The notes beneath the pieces were generated by a model. That model was not told the DNA's origin and ran no database searches. It saw only the letters and a program-made list of their open reading frames with translations. A program made the translations under genes and the position numbers. Below are positions 1 through 7,101 of a stretch of 10,206 nucleotides of DNA, in pieces. The DNA lies in assembly GCA_964560325.1 (NCBI GenBank), contig CAZLLV010000542.1, positions 1 to 10,206 on the forward strand. The letters run 5' to 3'. Numbering within the stretch: position 1 is the stretch's first letter; every line of letters begins with the position of its first letter. The stretch comes from CAZLLV01 sp964560325. GTDB taxonomy: Bacteria > Acidobacteriota > Thermoanaerobaculia > Multivoradales > DATKCC01.

Positions 1-864
1 CCGGCGCGCTGCCCCGTGCCGGCGGTGGTCACGGTCCACGACCTGACCGTCCTCCTGATGCCCGACGCCCACCGGGCGAAGGTCCGGTGGAGCCAGGTGC
101 CCTTCCTCGCCGGCTCGCTGGCGCGCGCCCGGGGGGTGGTCGCGGTGTCGCGCGCGACCGCCGACGACCTCCTCTTCCACTTCCCGCAGGCGTTCACCCC
201 TGGCGCCGGAGGACGGGGCAAGCTGCGTGTCGTCCACCACGGCGTCGCTCCGGCCTTCCGGCCCCCCGAGCCGGGCGAGCGCGAGCGGATCCGCCAGGAG
301 CTCGGTCTTCCCCGCGGCTATCTGCTCTACGCCGGCACGCTCGAGCCGCGCAAGAACGTGGTCGGCGTGCTCGACGCCTGGCTGGCGCTCCGTGCCGATC
401 GGCCGACGGCCCCGCCGCTGGTCCTCGCCGGCGGCTACGGCTGGCGCTCGAAGGGGCTGGTCCAGCGGATCGAGCGGGTTCGCCGGGCGGGCGGCGACGA
501 CGCCCGCGACCTCCACGTCCTCGGCCGGGTGAGCGACGAGGAGCTGGTCCGCCTCTACCGCGGCGCGACCCTCTTCCTCTACCCCTCGTTCTACGAGGGC
601 TTCGGCATGCCGGTGCTCGAAGCGATGGCCTCCGGCTTGCCGGTCGTCACCTCCGACCGCTCCAGCCTGCCCGAGGTCGCCGGCGGCGCGGCGCTCCACG
701 TCCGCCCCGAGGACGAGGGCCAGATCGGCGGCGCCGTCCGCCACCTCCTGGACGAGCCCGGCCTGGCCGAAGACCTCGCCGCCCGCGGCCTCGAACGGGC
801 GAGAGGCTTCCGGTGGGAGAAAGCCGCCGCCGAGATGGAAGAGGTTCTGCTCGAAGCGCTGTGA
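1..864 (+). CDS. GT4-family glycosyltransferase, 5' end cut by window edge
   Basis: This gene encodes a retaining GT-B glycosyltransferase that would transfer a sugar from a nucleotide-sugar donor to a growing glycan on the cytoplasmic face. The frame is open to base 1, so the true start lies outside the window; the GTG at 16 is internal. 287 residues are visible, and about 80-100 N-terminal residues are probably missing. Visible residues include the VTVHDL strand near the left edge, the YLLYAGTLEPRKN donor-domain opening (about residues 105-117), and the GT4 EX7E motif EGFGMPVLE (Glu199 and Glu207 counted from base 1). An AxGLPVVTSD segment follows and the end is FRWEKAAAEM, all typical of family 4. 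It closely resembles the next gene, suggesting an old tandem duplication. Donor and acceptor sugars cannot be inferred. The family call is firm; the exact role is not. Confidence 0.93.
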   Translation, partial: PARCPVPAVVTVHDLTVLLMPDAHRAKVRWSQVPFLAGSLARARGVVAVSRATADDLLFHFPQAFTPGAGGRGKLRVVHHGVAPAFRPPEPGERERIRQELGLPRGYLLYAGTLEPRKNVVGVLDAWLALRADRPTAPPLVLAGGYGWRSKGLVQRIERVRRAGGDDARDLHVLGRVSDEELVRLYRGATLFLYPSFYEGFGMPVLEAMASGLPVVTSDRSSLPEVAGGAALHVRPEDEGQIGGAVRHLLDEPGLAEDLAARGLERARGFRWEKAAAEMEEVLLEAL

Positions 865-881
865 GGCGGACCCGCTCCGCC
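865..881 (+). terminator. Possible hairpin terminator after the first glycosyltransferase
   Basis: A perfect 6-bp stem (GGCGGA / TCCGCC) with a 5-base loop begins at the base right after the TGA stop. There is no U-tract behind it, so it is not a classical intrinsic terminator. It could attenuate transcription or stabilise the 3' end. Its position between a stop codon and a -10-like element fits a unit boundary. Short GC stems are common by chance in DNA of this composition. Confidence 0.3.
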
Positions 882-899
882 CCTCCCGCGACCCTCGGT

Positions 900-905
900 T
901 ACAAT
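900..905 (+). promoter_or_regulatory. Candidate -10 element (TACAAT) upstream of the second glycosyltransferase
   Basis: TACAAT, one mismatch from TATAAT, lies in the 79-base gap and 38 bases before the TTG start at 944. It stands out from the surrounding GC-rich sequence. No recognisable -35 hexamer is present at 16-18 bases upstream. The following bases (CGCCCCGCCC) resemble those after the TATAAT on the other strand at 9897-9902, which supports a shared promoter style. Moderate to low certainty. Confidence 0.35.
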
Positions 906-943
906 CGCCCCGCCCACCGGCCACCCACGAGAGACGCCAGCCC

Positions 944-2140
944 TTGCCCTATTCGATCGGAATCGACGCCCGCAAGGTCCAGGACTTCGGGATCGGCACG
1001 TACATCCGCAACCTGGTCGCCGGGCTGACCGAGATCGACCACGAGAACCAGTACGTCCTCCTCACCGGGCCGCAGGGCAAGGACGCGCTCGGCGAGCTGC
1101 CCGAGAACTTCCGGGTGGTGATCGAGCGCTCGCCGGTCTACTCGGCGCGCGAGATGGTCGCGCTCTCCTGGCGTCTCCTGCGCCTCCGGCTCGACCTCTA
1201 CCACTCGACCCACTACGTGCTGCCGATCGCCACGCCCGCCCGGGTGGTGGTGACGATCCACGACATCATCCACCTGCTCTACCCGCACTTCCTGCCCAAC
1301 CGGATCGCGTTCTACTACGCCCAGCGGATGATGCGCCGGAGCATTTCGCGCGCCGACCGGGTGATCGCGGTGTCGGAGAACACCCGCTCCGACCTGACGG
1401 AGTACTTCGGCGTCGACGGCAAGTCGATCGACGTGATCTACAACGGGGTCGACGAGACCTTCCGCCGCAAGCTCGCCGAGGACGACCTCGACCGCTGGCT
1501 GCGGCAGCTCGACATCCGCCGGCCGTACCTCCTCTTCGTCGGCAACCCGAAGCCGCACAAGAACCTCGACCGGGTGATCCAGGCGTACGCGCGGGCGCTC
1601 CAGATCGAGGACTTCGACGCGCCGCTGGTCTGCGTCGGCGACCGCACGGCGGCGCAGTTCAAGCTCCGGCAGCGCGCCGAGCAGCTCGGCATCGGCGACA
1701 AGGTGCGCCTGCTCGGCCACGTCGCGCAGGAGGCGCTGCCGGCGCTCTACCAGGGGGCGACCCTCTTCCTCTACCCCACGCTCTACGAGGGTTTCGGCCT
1801 GCCGGTGGTCGAGGCGATGGCCTCGGGCACGCCGGTCTTGACCTCGAACACCTCGGCGCTCAAGGAGGTGGCGGGGGGCCACGCCCACCTGGTCGACCCG
1901 CTCGACACCGAGCGGATGGCGAAGGCGATCGCGCGGCTGATGGGCGACCACGAGTACCGCGCGGGGCTCAGCGAGAAGGGGGTCGCGCGGGCCGGCGATT
2001 TCCGCTGGCGCCTGGCGGCCGAGCTCACTCGGCAGGTCTACCTCGACGTGCTGCGGACGCGGGGCACGCCCACGCTCTCGCGTACCTCCCGCCGCGCTCG
2101 GCGGGCCGGCACGGCACCGCCCGACGGCTCGGAGGGGTGA
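944..2140 (+). CDS. GT4-family glycosyltransferase
   Basis: This is a complete 398-residue GT-B glycosyltransferase, a normal length for GT4 enzymes of polysaccharide clusters. The N-terminus reads IGIDARKVQDFGIGTYIRNL (from residue 5), the usual acceptor-domain start with a glycine-rich loop, and this supports the TTG start at 944. Only a weak GAGA-type ribosome site lies upstream. The donor domain opens with PYLLFVGNPKPHKNLDRV. The EX7E motif is EGFGLPVVE (Glu282 and Glu290), followed by AMASGTPVLTSN. The basic, Thr/Ser/Arg-rich tail of about 25 residues is non-conserved in appearance. It is similar to the upstream glycosyltransferase, including an identical 21-base stretch (1757-1777 and 565-585). 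Its TGA stop shares one base with the next ATG, indicating an operon with the WbaZ-like gene. The sugar specificity is unknown. Confidence 0.95.
   Translation: MPYSIGIDARKVQDFGIGTYIRNLVAGLTEIDHENQYVLLTGPQGKDALGELPENFRVVIERSPVYSAREMVALSWRLLRLRLDLYHSTHYVLPIATPARVVVTIHDIIHLLYPHFLPNRIAFYYAQRMMRRSISRADRVIAVSENTRSDLTEYFGVDGKSIDVIYNGVDETFRRKLAEDDLDRWLRQLDIRRPYLLFVGNPKPHKNLDRVIQAYARALQIEDFDAPLVCVGDRTAAQFKLRQRAEQLGIGDKVRLLGHVAQEALPALYQGATLFLYPTLYEGFGLPVVEAMASGTPVLTSNTSALKEVAGGHAHLVDPLDTERMAKAIARLMGDHEYRAGLSEKGVARAGDFRWRLAAELTRQVYLDVLRTRGTPTLSRTSRRARRAGTAPPDGSEG
2131..2135 (+). promoter_or_regulatory. Shine-Dalgarno site (GGAGG) fixing the ATG start at 2140
   Basis: GGAGG, continuing as GGAGGGG, lies inside the end of the preceding gene, four bases before the ATG at 2140. 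The alternative in-frame GTG at 2137 would leave only one base of spacing. The ATG is therefore preferred, giving a TGATG stop-start junction. Confidence 0.6.
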
Positions 2141-3300
2141 TGGCGCGGGTCGCGCTGGTCCACGACTGGCTCACCGGCATGCGCGGCGGGGAGAAGGTGC
2201 TCGAGGCGGTCGCCGAGCGCTTCCCCGAAGCGCCGATCTACACCCTCTTCCACTTCCCCGGCAGCGTCAGCCCGGCGCTCGAGGCGCACCCGATCGTCAC
2301 CAGCTTCCTCCAGCGGGCACCCGGCGTCCGGCGCCACTACCGCCGTTACCTGCCGCTCTTCCCGGCCGCGATCGAGGACTTCGACCTCTCCGGCTTCGAC
2401 CTCGTCGTCTCGACCAGCCACTGCGTGGCGAAGGGGGCGATCCCCGGACCGGGCGCGCGCCACCTCTCGTACTGCCACACGCCGATGCGCTACGCCTGGG
2501 ACCAGGAGCACGCCTACTTTCCGCGCCGCGCCGGCTGGGTCGCCCGGGGGCGCGGGGTGGCGCTGTCGCGCCTCCGGACCTGGGACGTGGCGAGCGTGCC
2601 GCGCGTCGACACCTTCGCCGCCAACTCCCGCTTCGTCGCCGAGCGCATCCGGCGCTACTACGGGCGCGAGGCGGAGGTGCTGCCGCCGCCGGTCGACACC
2701 GCCTTCTTCACCCCGGCGGAGGGGAGGGACGGCGAGGCCGGCCGCGAGTACGCGCTGGTCGTCTCCGCGCTCGCGCCCTACAAGCGGATCGACCTCGCGG
2801 TCGCGGCGGCGCGGGCCGCCGGCGTCGACCTGGTGGTGGTGGGCGACGGTCCCGGGATGGCGGCTCTGCGGCGCGAGGTCGAGGCGGGCGGATCGGCGGC
2901 GGCGCGGGTGACGCTCCGGGGGCGGGTCGAGGGCGAAGAGCTGCGCGCGCTCTACCGCGGCGCGCTCTGCCTGCTCCAGCCCGGCGTCGAGGACTTCGGC
3001 ATCGCGCCGGTCGAGGCGCTCGCGTGCGGCACGCCCGTCGTCGCGCTCGGCCGCGGCGGCGTGCTCGACATCGTGTCCGACGGCGTCCACGGCGCGCTCT
3101 CGGAGCCCGGCGCGGACGAGTCGGAACGGGTCGCCTCGCTCACCGCCGCGATTGACAAAGCGCGGCGAATCGGCTTCAATGTCGCGGAGTTGCGTTCCCG
3201 GGCGGAGCACTTCTCCGCCGATCGATTCCGTGAGGGATTCGCGGCCCTCGCAGGCAGCCTCGTGCCCGGCGCGCTCCGGACGGGGGATCGGTCCTCTTGA
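2140..3300 (+). CDS. WbaZ-like GT4 glycosyltransferase
   Basis: This 386-residue GT-B glycosyltransferase probably adds a hexose, perhaps mannose given its resemblance to WbaZ-type enzymes, to a lipid-linked saccharide. The N-terminus VALVHDWLTGMRGGEKVLE and the later SYCHTPMRYAWD are hallmarks of the WbaZ-like GT4 subgroup as I know it. The donor domain carries LVVSALAPYKRIDLAV and VVVGDGPG. The EX7E motif is EDFGIAPVE (Glu284 and Glu292), followed by ALACGTPVVALGRGG. The C-terminal FSADRFREGF helix is typical. It is distinct from the two upstream glycosyltransferases, which resemble each other. It starts on the last base of the preceding stop and its own TGA overlaps the next TTG by four bases. 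The last 150 bases are visibly less GC-rich and hold a promoter candidate. The mannose guess rests on subgroup resemblance only. Confidence 0.93.
   Translation: MARVALVHDWLTGMRGGEKVLEAVAERFPEAPIYTLFHFPGSVSPALEAHPIVTSFLQRAPGVRRHYRRYLPLFPAAIEDFDLSGFDLVVSTSHCVAKGAIPGPGARHLSYCHTPMRYAWDQEHAYFPRRAGWVARGRGVALSRLRTWDVASVPRVDTFAANSRFVAERIRRYYGREAEVLPPPVDTAFFTPAEGRDGEAGREYALVVSALAPYKRIDLAVAAARAAGVDLVVVGDGPGMAALRREVEAGGSAAARVTLRGRVEGEELRALYRGALCLLQPGVEDFGIAPVEALACGTPVVALGRGGVLDIVSDGVHGALSEPGADESERVASLTAAIDKARRIGFNVAELRSRAEHFSADRFREGFAALAGSLVPGALRTGDRSS
3152..3180 (+). promoter_or_regulatory. Candidate internal sigma70-type promoter upstream of the priming transferase
   Basis: A perfect TTGACA (3152-3157) is followed after exactly 17 bases by TTCAAT (3175-3180), which matches TATAAT at four of six positions. 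It lies inside the 3' end of the WbaZ-like gene, about 115 bases before the TTG start of the next gene, within a locally AT-richer patch. This would allow the priming transferase to be transcribed apart from the upstream glycosyltransferases. It could be chance, since the coding sequence explains the bases. Confidence 0.35.
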
Positions 3301-4739
3301 TCCGACAACGTCACAAATCGATCGCCAACCTCTACCTGGTAGGGGACCTCCTCACCACGGTGGCCGCCTTCTTCGCGGCCTGGGCGATCCGCTTCGAGCT
3401 CCAGTCGGTCCCGCTGATCTTCGGGTCGCTCAACCCGGACGTCCCCGAGCTGCGCCGCTACCTGGAGCTGCTCCCCTTCGTCCTGATCCTCTGGCCGGTC
3501 GTCTTCTACTTCCACGGCCTGTACCAGAACCGCCGCGGCCGGAGCCGCGTGGACGAGGCGGTGACGGTGCTGGTGGCGGTGATCCTCGCGTCGGTCCTGC
3601 TGTCGGTGGTGGTGGCTTGGTACCGGCCGCCGCGGATCCCGGGATCGATCGAGTACTTCACCTACAGCCGCGCGTTCCTCGCGCTCTTCGCGGTCGTCGA
3701 CCTGGTGTTCGTGGTCGCCGGGCGCAACCTGCTCCGGGTCGCCCTCCAGCGCCTGCGCCTCGCGGGCCACAACATCCAGCGCATCCTGGTGGTGGGCGCG
3801 GGCGCCCTCGGACGCGAGATCACGCAGAAGATCGTCGCCCACCGCGAGCTCGGTTTCGAGGTGGTCGGCTTCGTCGACGACGATCCCGGCAAGCACGGGT
3901 CGAGCTTCTCCGGCGTGCCGGTGCTCGGCTCGACCCGGGAGATCGAGGAGATCGTCCAGGAGCGCGACGTCCACCAGGTCTACGTCGCCCTGCCGCTCGA
4001 GGCGCACCGGAAGATGCTGCGCATCCTCCAGGCGGTGTCGCGCGAGTGCGTGGAGATCAAGCTGGTCCCGGACATCCTCCAGTACGCGACCCTCAAGGCG
4101 ACGCTCGAGGACGTCGACGGCACGCCGGTCATCAACCTGTCGCAGGTGCCGCTCCAGGGCTGGAGCAGTCTGATCAAGCGGGCGATGGACGTGGTGCTGT
4201 CGCTGACGGCGCTCACGGTGCTCGTGCCGTTCTTCCCGCTGCTGGCGGCGCTGATCTGGCTCGAGGACCGGGGGCCGATCTTCTACCGGCAGGAGCGGAT
4301 GGGGCTCGACGGGCGGCGGTTCATGATCCTGAAGCTGCGCTCGATGCGGGTGAACGCGGAGTCGTCGACCGGGCCGGTGTGGGCGATCCGGGACGATCCG
4401 CGGCGCACGCGGATGGGGGAGCTCCTGCGGCGGTGGTCGCTCGACGAGCTGCCGCAGCTCTGGAACGTGCTCAAGGGCGAGATGTCGCTGATCGGTCCGC
4501 GGCCGGAGCGGCCGGCGTTCGTGCAGGAGTTCAAGCACAAGATTCCGCAGTACATGCTGCGCCACCGGGTGAAGTCGGGCATCACGGGCTGGGCGCAGGT
4601 CCACGGCTGGCGCGGCAACACGTCGATCCGCAAGCGGATCCAGTACGACCTCTACTACATCGAGAACTGGTCGCTGAAGCTGGATCTGAAGATCTTGTGG
4701 ATGACCGTGCGCAAGGGGCTGCGCGAGAACGCTTATTGA
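3297..4739 (+). CDS. Polyprenyl-phosphate sugar-1-phosphate transferase (WcaJ/WbaP type)
   Basis: This 480-residue inner-membrane enzyme would start polysaccharide assembly by moving a sugar-1-phosphate, typically glucose-1-phosphate, from its UDP-sugar to undecaprenyl phosphate. Four hydrophobic segments lie at about residues 11-31, 54-75, 86-107 and 120-140. A Rossmann-like domain follows, with GAGALG at 167-172. A fifth membrane segment (about 292-315) precedes the catalytic domain with ERMG, KLRSM, the catalytic Asp383-Glu384 (SLDELPQLWNVLKGEMS), LIGPRP (398-403) and GITGWAQVHGWRGNTS. The GWRG segment recalls the WcaJ glucose-phosphate transferase subgroup. Length and domain order match the full five-segment form rather than the short PglC-like form. 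The TTG start overlaps the previous stop (TTGA), with GGGGGA nine bases upstream. It is the last gene of the + strand block. The exact sugar is inferred. Confidence 0.95.
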   Translation: MIRQRHKSIANLYLVGDLLTTVAAFFAAWAIRFELQSVPLIFGSLNPDVPELRRYLELLPFVLILWPVVFYFHGLYQNRRGRSRVDEAVTVLVAVILASVLLSVVVAWYRPPRIPGSIEYFTYSRAFLALFAVVDLVFVVAGRNLLRVALQRLRLAGHNIQRILVVGAGALGREITQKIVAHRELGFEVVGFVDDDPGKHGSSFSGVPVLGSTREIEEIVQERDVHQVYVALPLEAHRKMLRILQAVSRECVEIKLVPDILQYATLKATLEDVDGTPVINLSQVPLQGWSSLIKRAMDVVLSLTALTVLVPFFPLLAALIWLEDRGPIFYRQERMGLDGRRFMILKLRSMRVNAESSTGPVWAIRDDPRRTRMGELLRRWSLDELPQLWNVLKGEMSLIGPRPERPAFVQEFKHKIPQYMLRHRVKSGITGWAQVHGWRGNTSIRKRIQYDLYYIENWSLKLDLKILWMTVRKGLRENAY

Positions 4740-4830
4740 GGATGGGCCGGAAGCTCGGAGGTCGGGACTCGCAGCCGGCTCGGGGCGCGGGGCGTGCGGC
4801 TTCCGGGACGACTCGGCGGAGTGCACGACC

Positions 4831-4886
4831 GCCGGGGGCGGAAGGGGCAACAGCCGAGCCGTGCCGGAGGCGCGGGAGCCCCCGGC
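4831..4886. repeat. Inverted repeat in the convergent intergenic gap
   Basis: A 9-bp perfect inverted repeat (GCCGGGGGC at 4831-4839, GCCCCCGGC at 4878-4886) is separated by 38 bases. A second one of 8 bp (CCGGAAGC at 4747-4754, GCTTCCGG at 4799-4806) has a 44-base loop. Both lie in the 172-base gap between two converging genes. A terminator is expected here, but the long loops and absence of T-runs make these weak candidates that may be chance pairings in GC-rich DNA. Confidence 0.2.
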
Positions 4887-4911
4887 CCCATCCGCCGCGG
4901 ACTCGCCACCC

Positions 4912-7101
4912 CTACCCCGCCTTCGACAGCACGCTCAACGCCTCACCCAGCGCGTCCTTCAGCCGCCCCGACTCGCCCTCGGCCAGCGCCTGGCCGCCGT
5001 AGCTCTCCCGCACGTAGAGCCGCACCACCTCGCCACCCGGCGCGCCCGCCGCCGGGAACCGCGCCTCCAGCGACCGCACGAAGCCGAGCGGCGGGTCCGC
5101 GTCCGCCACCGACAGCCCCGCCCGCCGCGCCCCCCGGCGCAGCCGGCGATAGGCATCGATCCCCGACAGCGGCCGCCGCGAGCGCCGCACCAGGGCGAGC
5201 GCCACCGACAGCGCCACGACCAGCAGCAACAGGAACGCCGTGCTCCACGCCTCCGGCCCCGGCGCCGCCGGGCCCGCCCCCTCTTCCGCCGCCCGCTCCA
5301 GCGGATCGGCCCACGACGACCCCATCTCGTCCTCCTCCGCCCCGTCGCCGAAGCCCGAGAAGAGCTGGCGCCACAGGCCGTACGCGGTCGCCAGAAAGCT
5401 CATCTGGTCCTGGAAGCCGTAGGTCAGCACGTAGCGGTCCCAGCGGAAGACCAGGTAGTCCCAACTCTCGGTGAAGAGGCTCGCGAAACCCCGGACCGAG
5501 CTCTCCGGCCGGCCGCTCGGCGGCGTCGGATCGAACGTCGTCCAGCCCCGCTCCGGCAGGTACGCCTCCACCCAGGCGTGGGCGTTCGACTGGCGTACCA
5601 CCCAGTAATCCTCCAGGCGCACGAGCTCGCCGCCCAGAAAACCGGTCGCGAGGCGCGACGGTACGCCGACCGCACGCAGCATCAGCACCATCGAGCTCGC
5701 GAAGTACTCGCAGTGGCCCCGGCGGTGGTCGAACAGGAACGACTCGATCGGATCGCCCCGGAGCGAGCGGCCGAGCAGCTCGAGCGAGTAGGCGTACTCG
5801 GACATGAGGTGGCGCTCGAGGCGCCGCGCCTTCTCCTCCGCCGTGCCGTCGCCCGCCACCCGAGCGGCGAGCTCCGCCACCCGTGGGCTCACCGCGTCGA
5901 GGTCGAGCGTCGGCGGCGTACCGCCCCCCTCGCCGGCCTCGAGGATCTCCGCCTCCGCGTCCCGCTCCAGGCCCTGGAGCCAGGGCGGCACCCGCTCGTC
6001 CTCCGCGCCGGCCTCCGGATCGGCCTCCAGGTCGGGAACCGCGCCCGCGAGGCCCACCTGGTACTCGAGCGGCGCGTCGCGGCCGCCGTAGCGCCTCACC
6101 ACGCCGGCCTGGTCGACCCAGAACGCCACCCCCGGCAAGTCCTCCTCCACGCGCACACCGTCGACCGGCACGAGGACCGCGCTGCCGGTGACCGGCCGCA
6201 GGAAGATCTCGGCCCAGGCATCGACCGTCCCCGGCCGGAGCCGCACGTCCTGCCCCCAGGCCCGCCGGATGTCGAACCGTCCGCGTGAGGACTGGCGCCA
6301 CGAGCCGCCCTGGTAGGAGTCGAACGAGCCGCCCTTGAAGCGCATCTCGTGGCCGGCCGGCATGCCGTCGGGGTAGCGCACCCGCATCGCCACCTCGCGG
6401 CTGGTGCGGATGTTCCCGATCGTGTTCAGGTCGACGTCCTCGCTGAAGCCGGTCGCCGCTCCGAGCGTCCCCATCCCCTGCCCGCCGCCGGTCACCAGCG
6501 GGTTGCGCACACGCGGCATGAAGGCGAAGAGCGGCACCGAGAGGACCAGCGTGGCGAGGACCGAGAGCGCCAGGAAGCGTCCGACCGGCGCCTTCGGCAG
6601 GCGTTGCCCGCCGTCGGGCACCGCGCTGAACCCGGCGATCAGGTGGAGCTGCGCGAAGCGGGTGAAGAGGAGGAGCCCGAGGACCAGGAAGCCGACGAGG
6701 TAGAGGACGATCGTCGGGTGGACGCTCGTCGCCATCGAGGTCAGGAAGAGGAAGAAGATCGCCATCGCGGTCTGCCACTTGTCGCGCTCGCGGCGCAGCG
6801 CGAAGAGCTTGACCAGGATGGTGAACAGGAGCAGGTGGGTGACCGCGACCACCAGGCGGCCCTGCGACAGGAAGCGCAGGTCGAGGTAGAAGTACGGCAG
6901 ATAGGCGATCGCCAGGAGGTTCATGGCCCAGGTGGGCAGCCAGCCGCCCGGGTCGCGCCGAGCCCGTACCAAGAAGGCGATCACCACGATCGCGTAGGCG
7001 CCCAGGAACGGCCAGGCGAGGATCGTGTTGAACGGCAGCGGGATCGGCGCGGCGAGCGCCAGCCAGCCGAGCAGCAGCCGCTTCTCGCGCGCGAAGATCA
7101 C
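4912..7101 (-). CDS. TgpA-like transmembrane transglutaminase (DUF3488-transglutaminase core-DUF4129)
   Basis: This 729-residue membrane protein has a periplasmic transglutaminase/protease-like catalytic domain. Its physiological substrate is not known. Hydrophobic segments occur at about residues 8-45, 57-75, 82-101, 110-125, 131-150 and 173-193 (DUF3488 part), followed by a long extracytoplasmic region. The catalytic triad is intact: Cys464 in GHCEYFASS, His508 in SNAHAWVE and Asp524 in TTFDPTPP. A last membrane segment (about 618-640) leads to a cytoplasmic DUF4129-like tail. Domain order and length match Pseudomonas TgpA-type proteins. The GTG start at 7101 has GGAGG seven bases upstream and overlaps the DUF58 stop as GTGA. 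The reading frame stays open upstream through the whole DUF58 gene, but that part is out-of-frame translation and not a fusion. It is the last gene of the MoxR operon. Confidence 0.93.
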   Translation of the reverse strand: MIFAREKRLLLGWLALAAPIPLPFNTILAWPFLGAYAIVVIAFLVRARRDPGGWLPTWAMNLLAIAYLPYFYLDLRFLSQGRLVVAVTHLLLFTILVKLFALRRERDKWQTAMAIFFLFLTSMATSVHPTIVLYLVGFLVLGLLLFTRFAQLHLIAGFSAVPDGGQRLPKAPVGRFLALSVLATLVLSVPLFAFMPRVRNPLVTGGGQGMGTLGAATGFSEDVDLNTIGNIRTSREVAMRVRYPDGMPAGHEMRFKGGSFDSYQGGSWRQSSRGRFDIRRAWGQDVRLRPGTVDAWAEIFLRPVTGSAVLVPVDGVRVEEDLPGVAFWVDQAGVVRRYGGRDAPLEYQVGLAGAVPDLEADPEAGAEDERVPPWLQGLERDAEAEILEAGEGGGTPPTLDLDAVSPRVAELAARVAGDGTAEEKARRLERHLMSEYAYSLELLGRSLRGDPIESFLFDHRRGHCEYFASSMVLMLRAVGVPSRLATGFLGGELVRLEDYWVVRQSNAHAWVEAYLPERGWTTFDPTPPSGRPESSVRGFASLFTESWDYLVFRWDRYVLTYGFQDQMSFLATAYGLWRQLFSGFGDGAEEDEMGSSWADPLERAAEEGAGPAAPGPEAWSTAFLLLLVVALSVALALVRRSRRPLSGIDAYRRLRRGARRAGLSVADADPPLGFVRSLEARFPAAGAPGGEVVRLYVRESYGGQALAEGESGRLKDALGEALSVLSKAG

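Noticed and set aside
87..1028. A 313-codon plus-strand frame overlapping the first glycosyltransferase and the gap after it.
   Set aside because: It is Arg/Pro/Gly-rich nonsense in a shifted frame; the frame running from base 1 has the complete GT4 motifs.
2952..4850. A 632-codon minus-strand frame opposite the priming transferase.
   Set aside because: It is rich in His, Arg, Asp and Leu in the manner of antisense frames in GC-rich genes, and the opposite strand carries a well-conserved enzyme with all motifs.
4740..4911. A possible small gene or a strong bidirectional terminator in the convergent gap.
   Set aside because: No start with a ribosome site and sensible peptide was found, and the inverted repeats have long loops and no T-run.
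4861..6288. Plus-strand frames of up to 475 codons opposite the transglutaminase, and similar ones opposite DUF58 and MoxR (6349-7380, 7284-8342, 8291-10027).
   Set aside because: All are Arg/His/Pro-rich shadows of well-supported minus-strand genes. None shows a recognisable domain.
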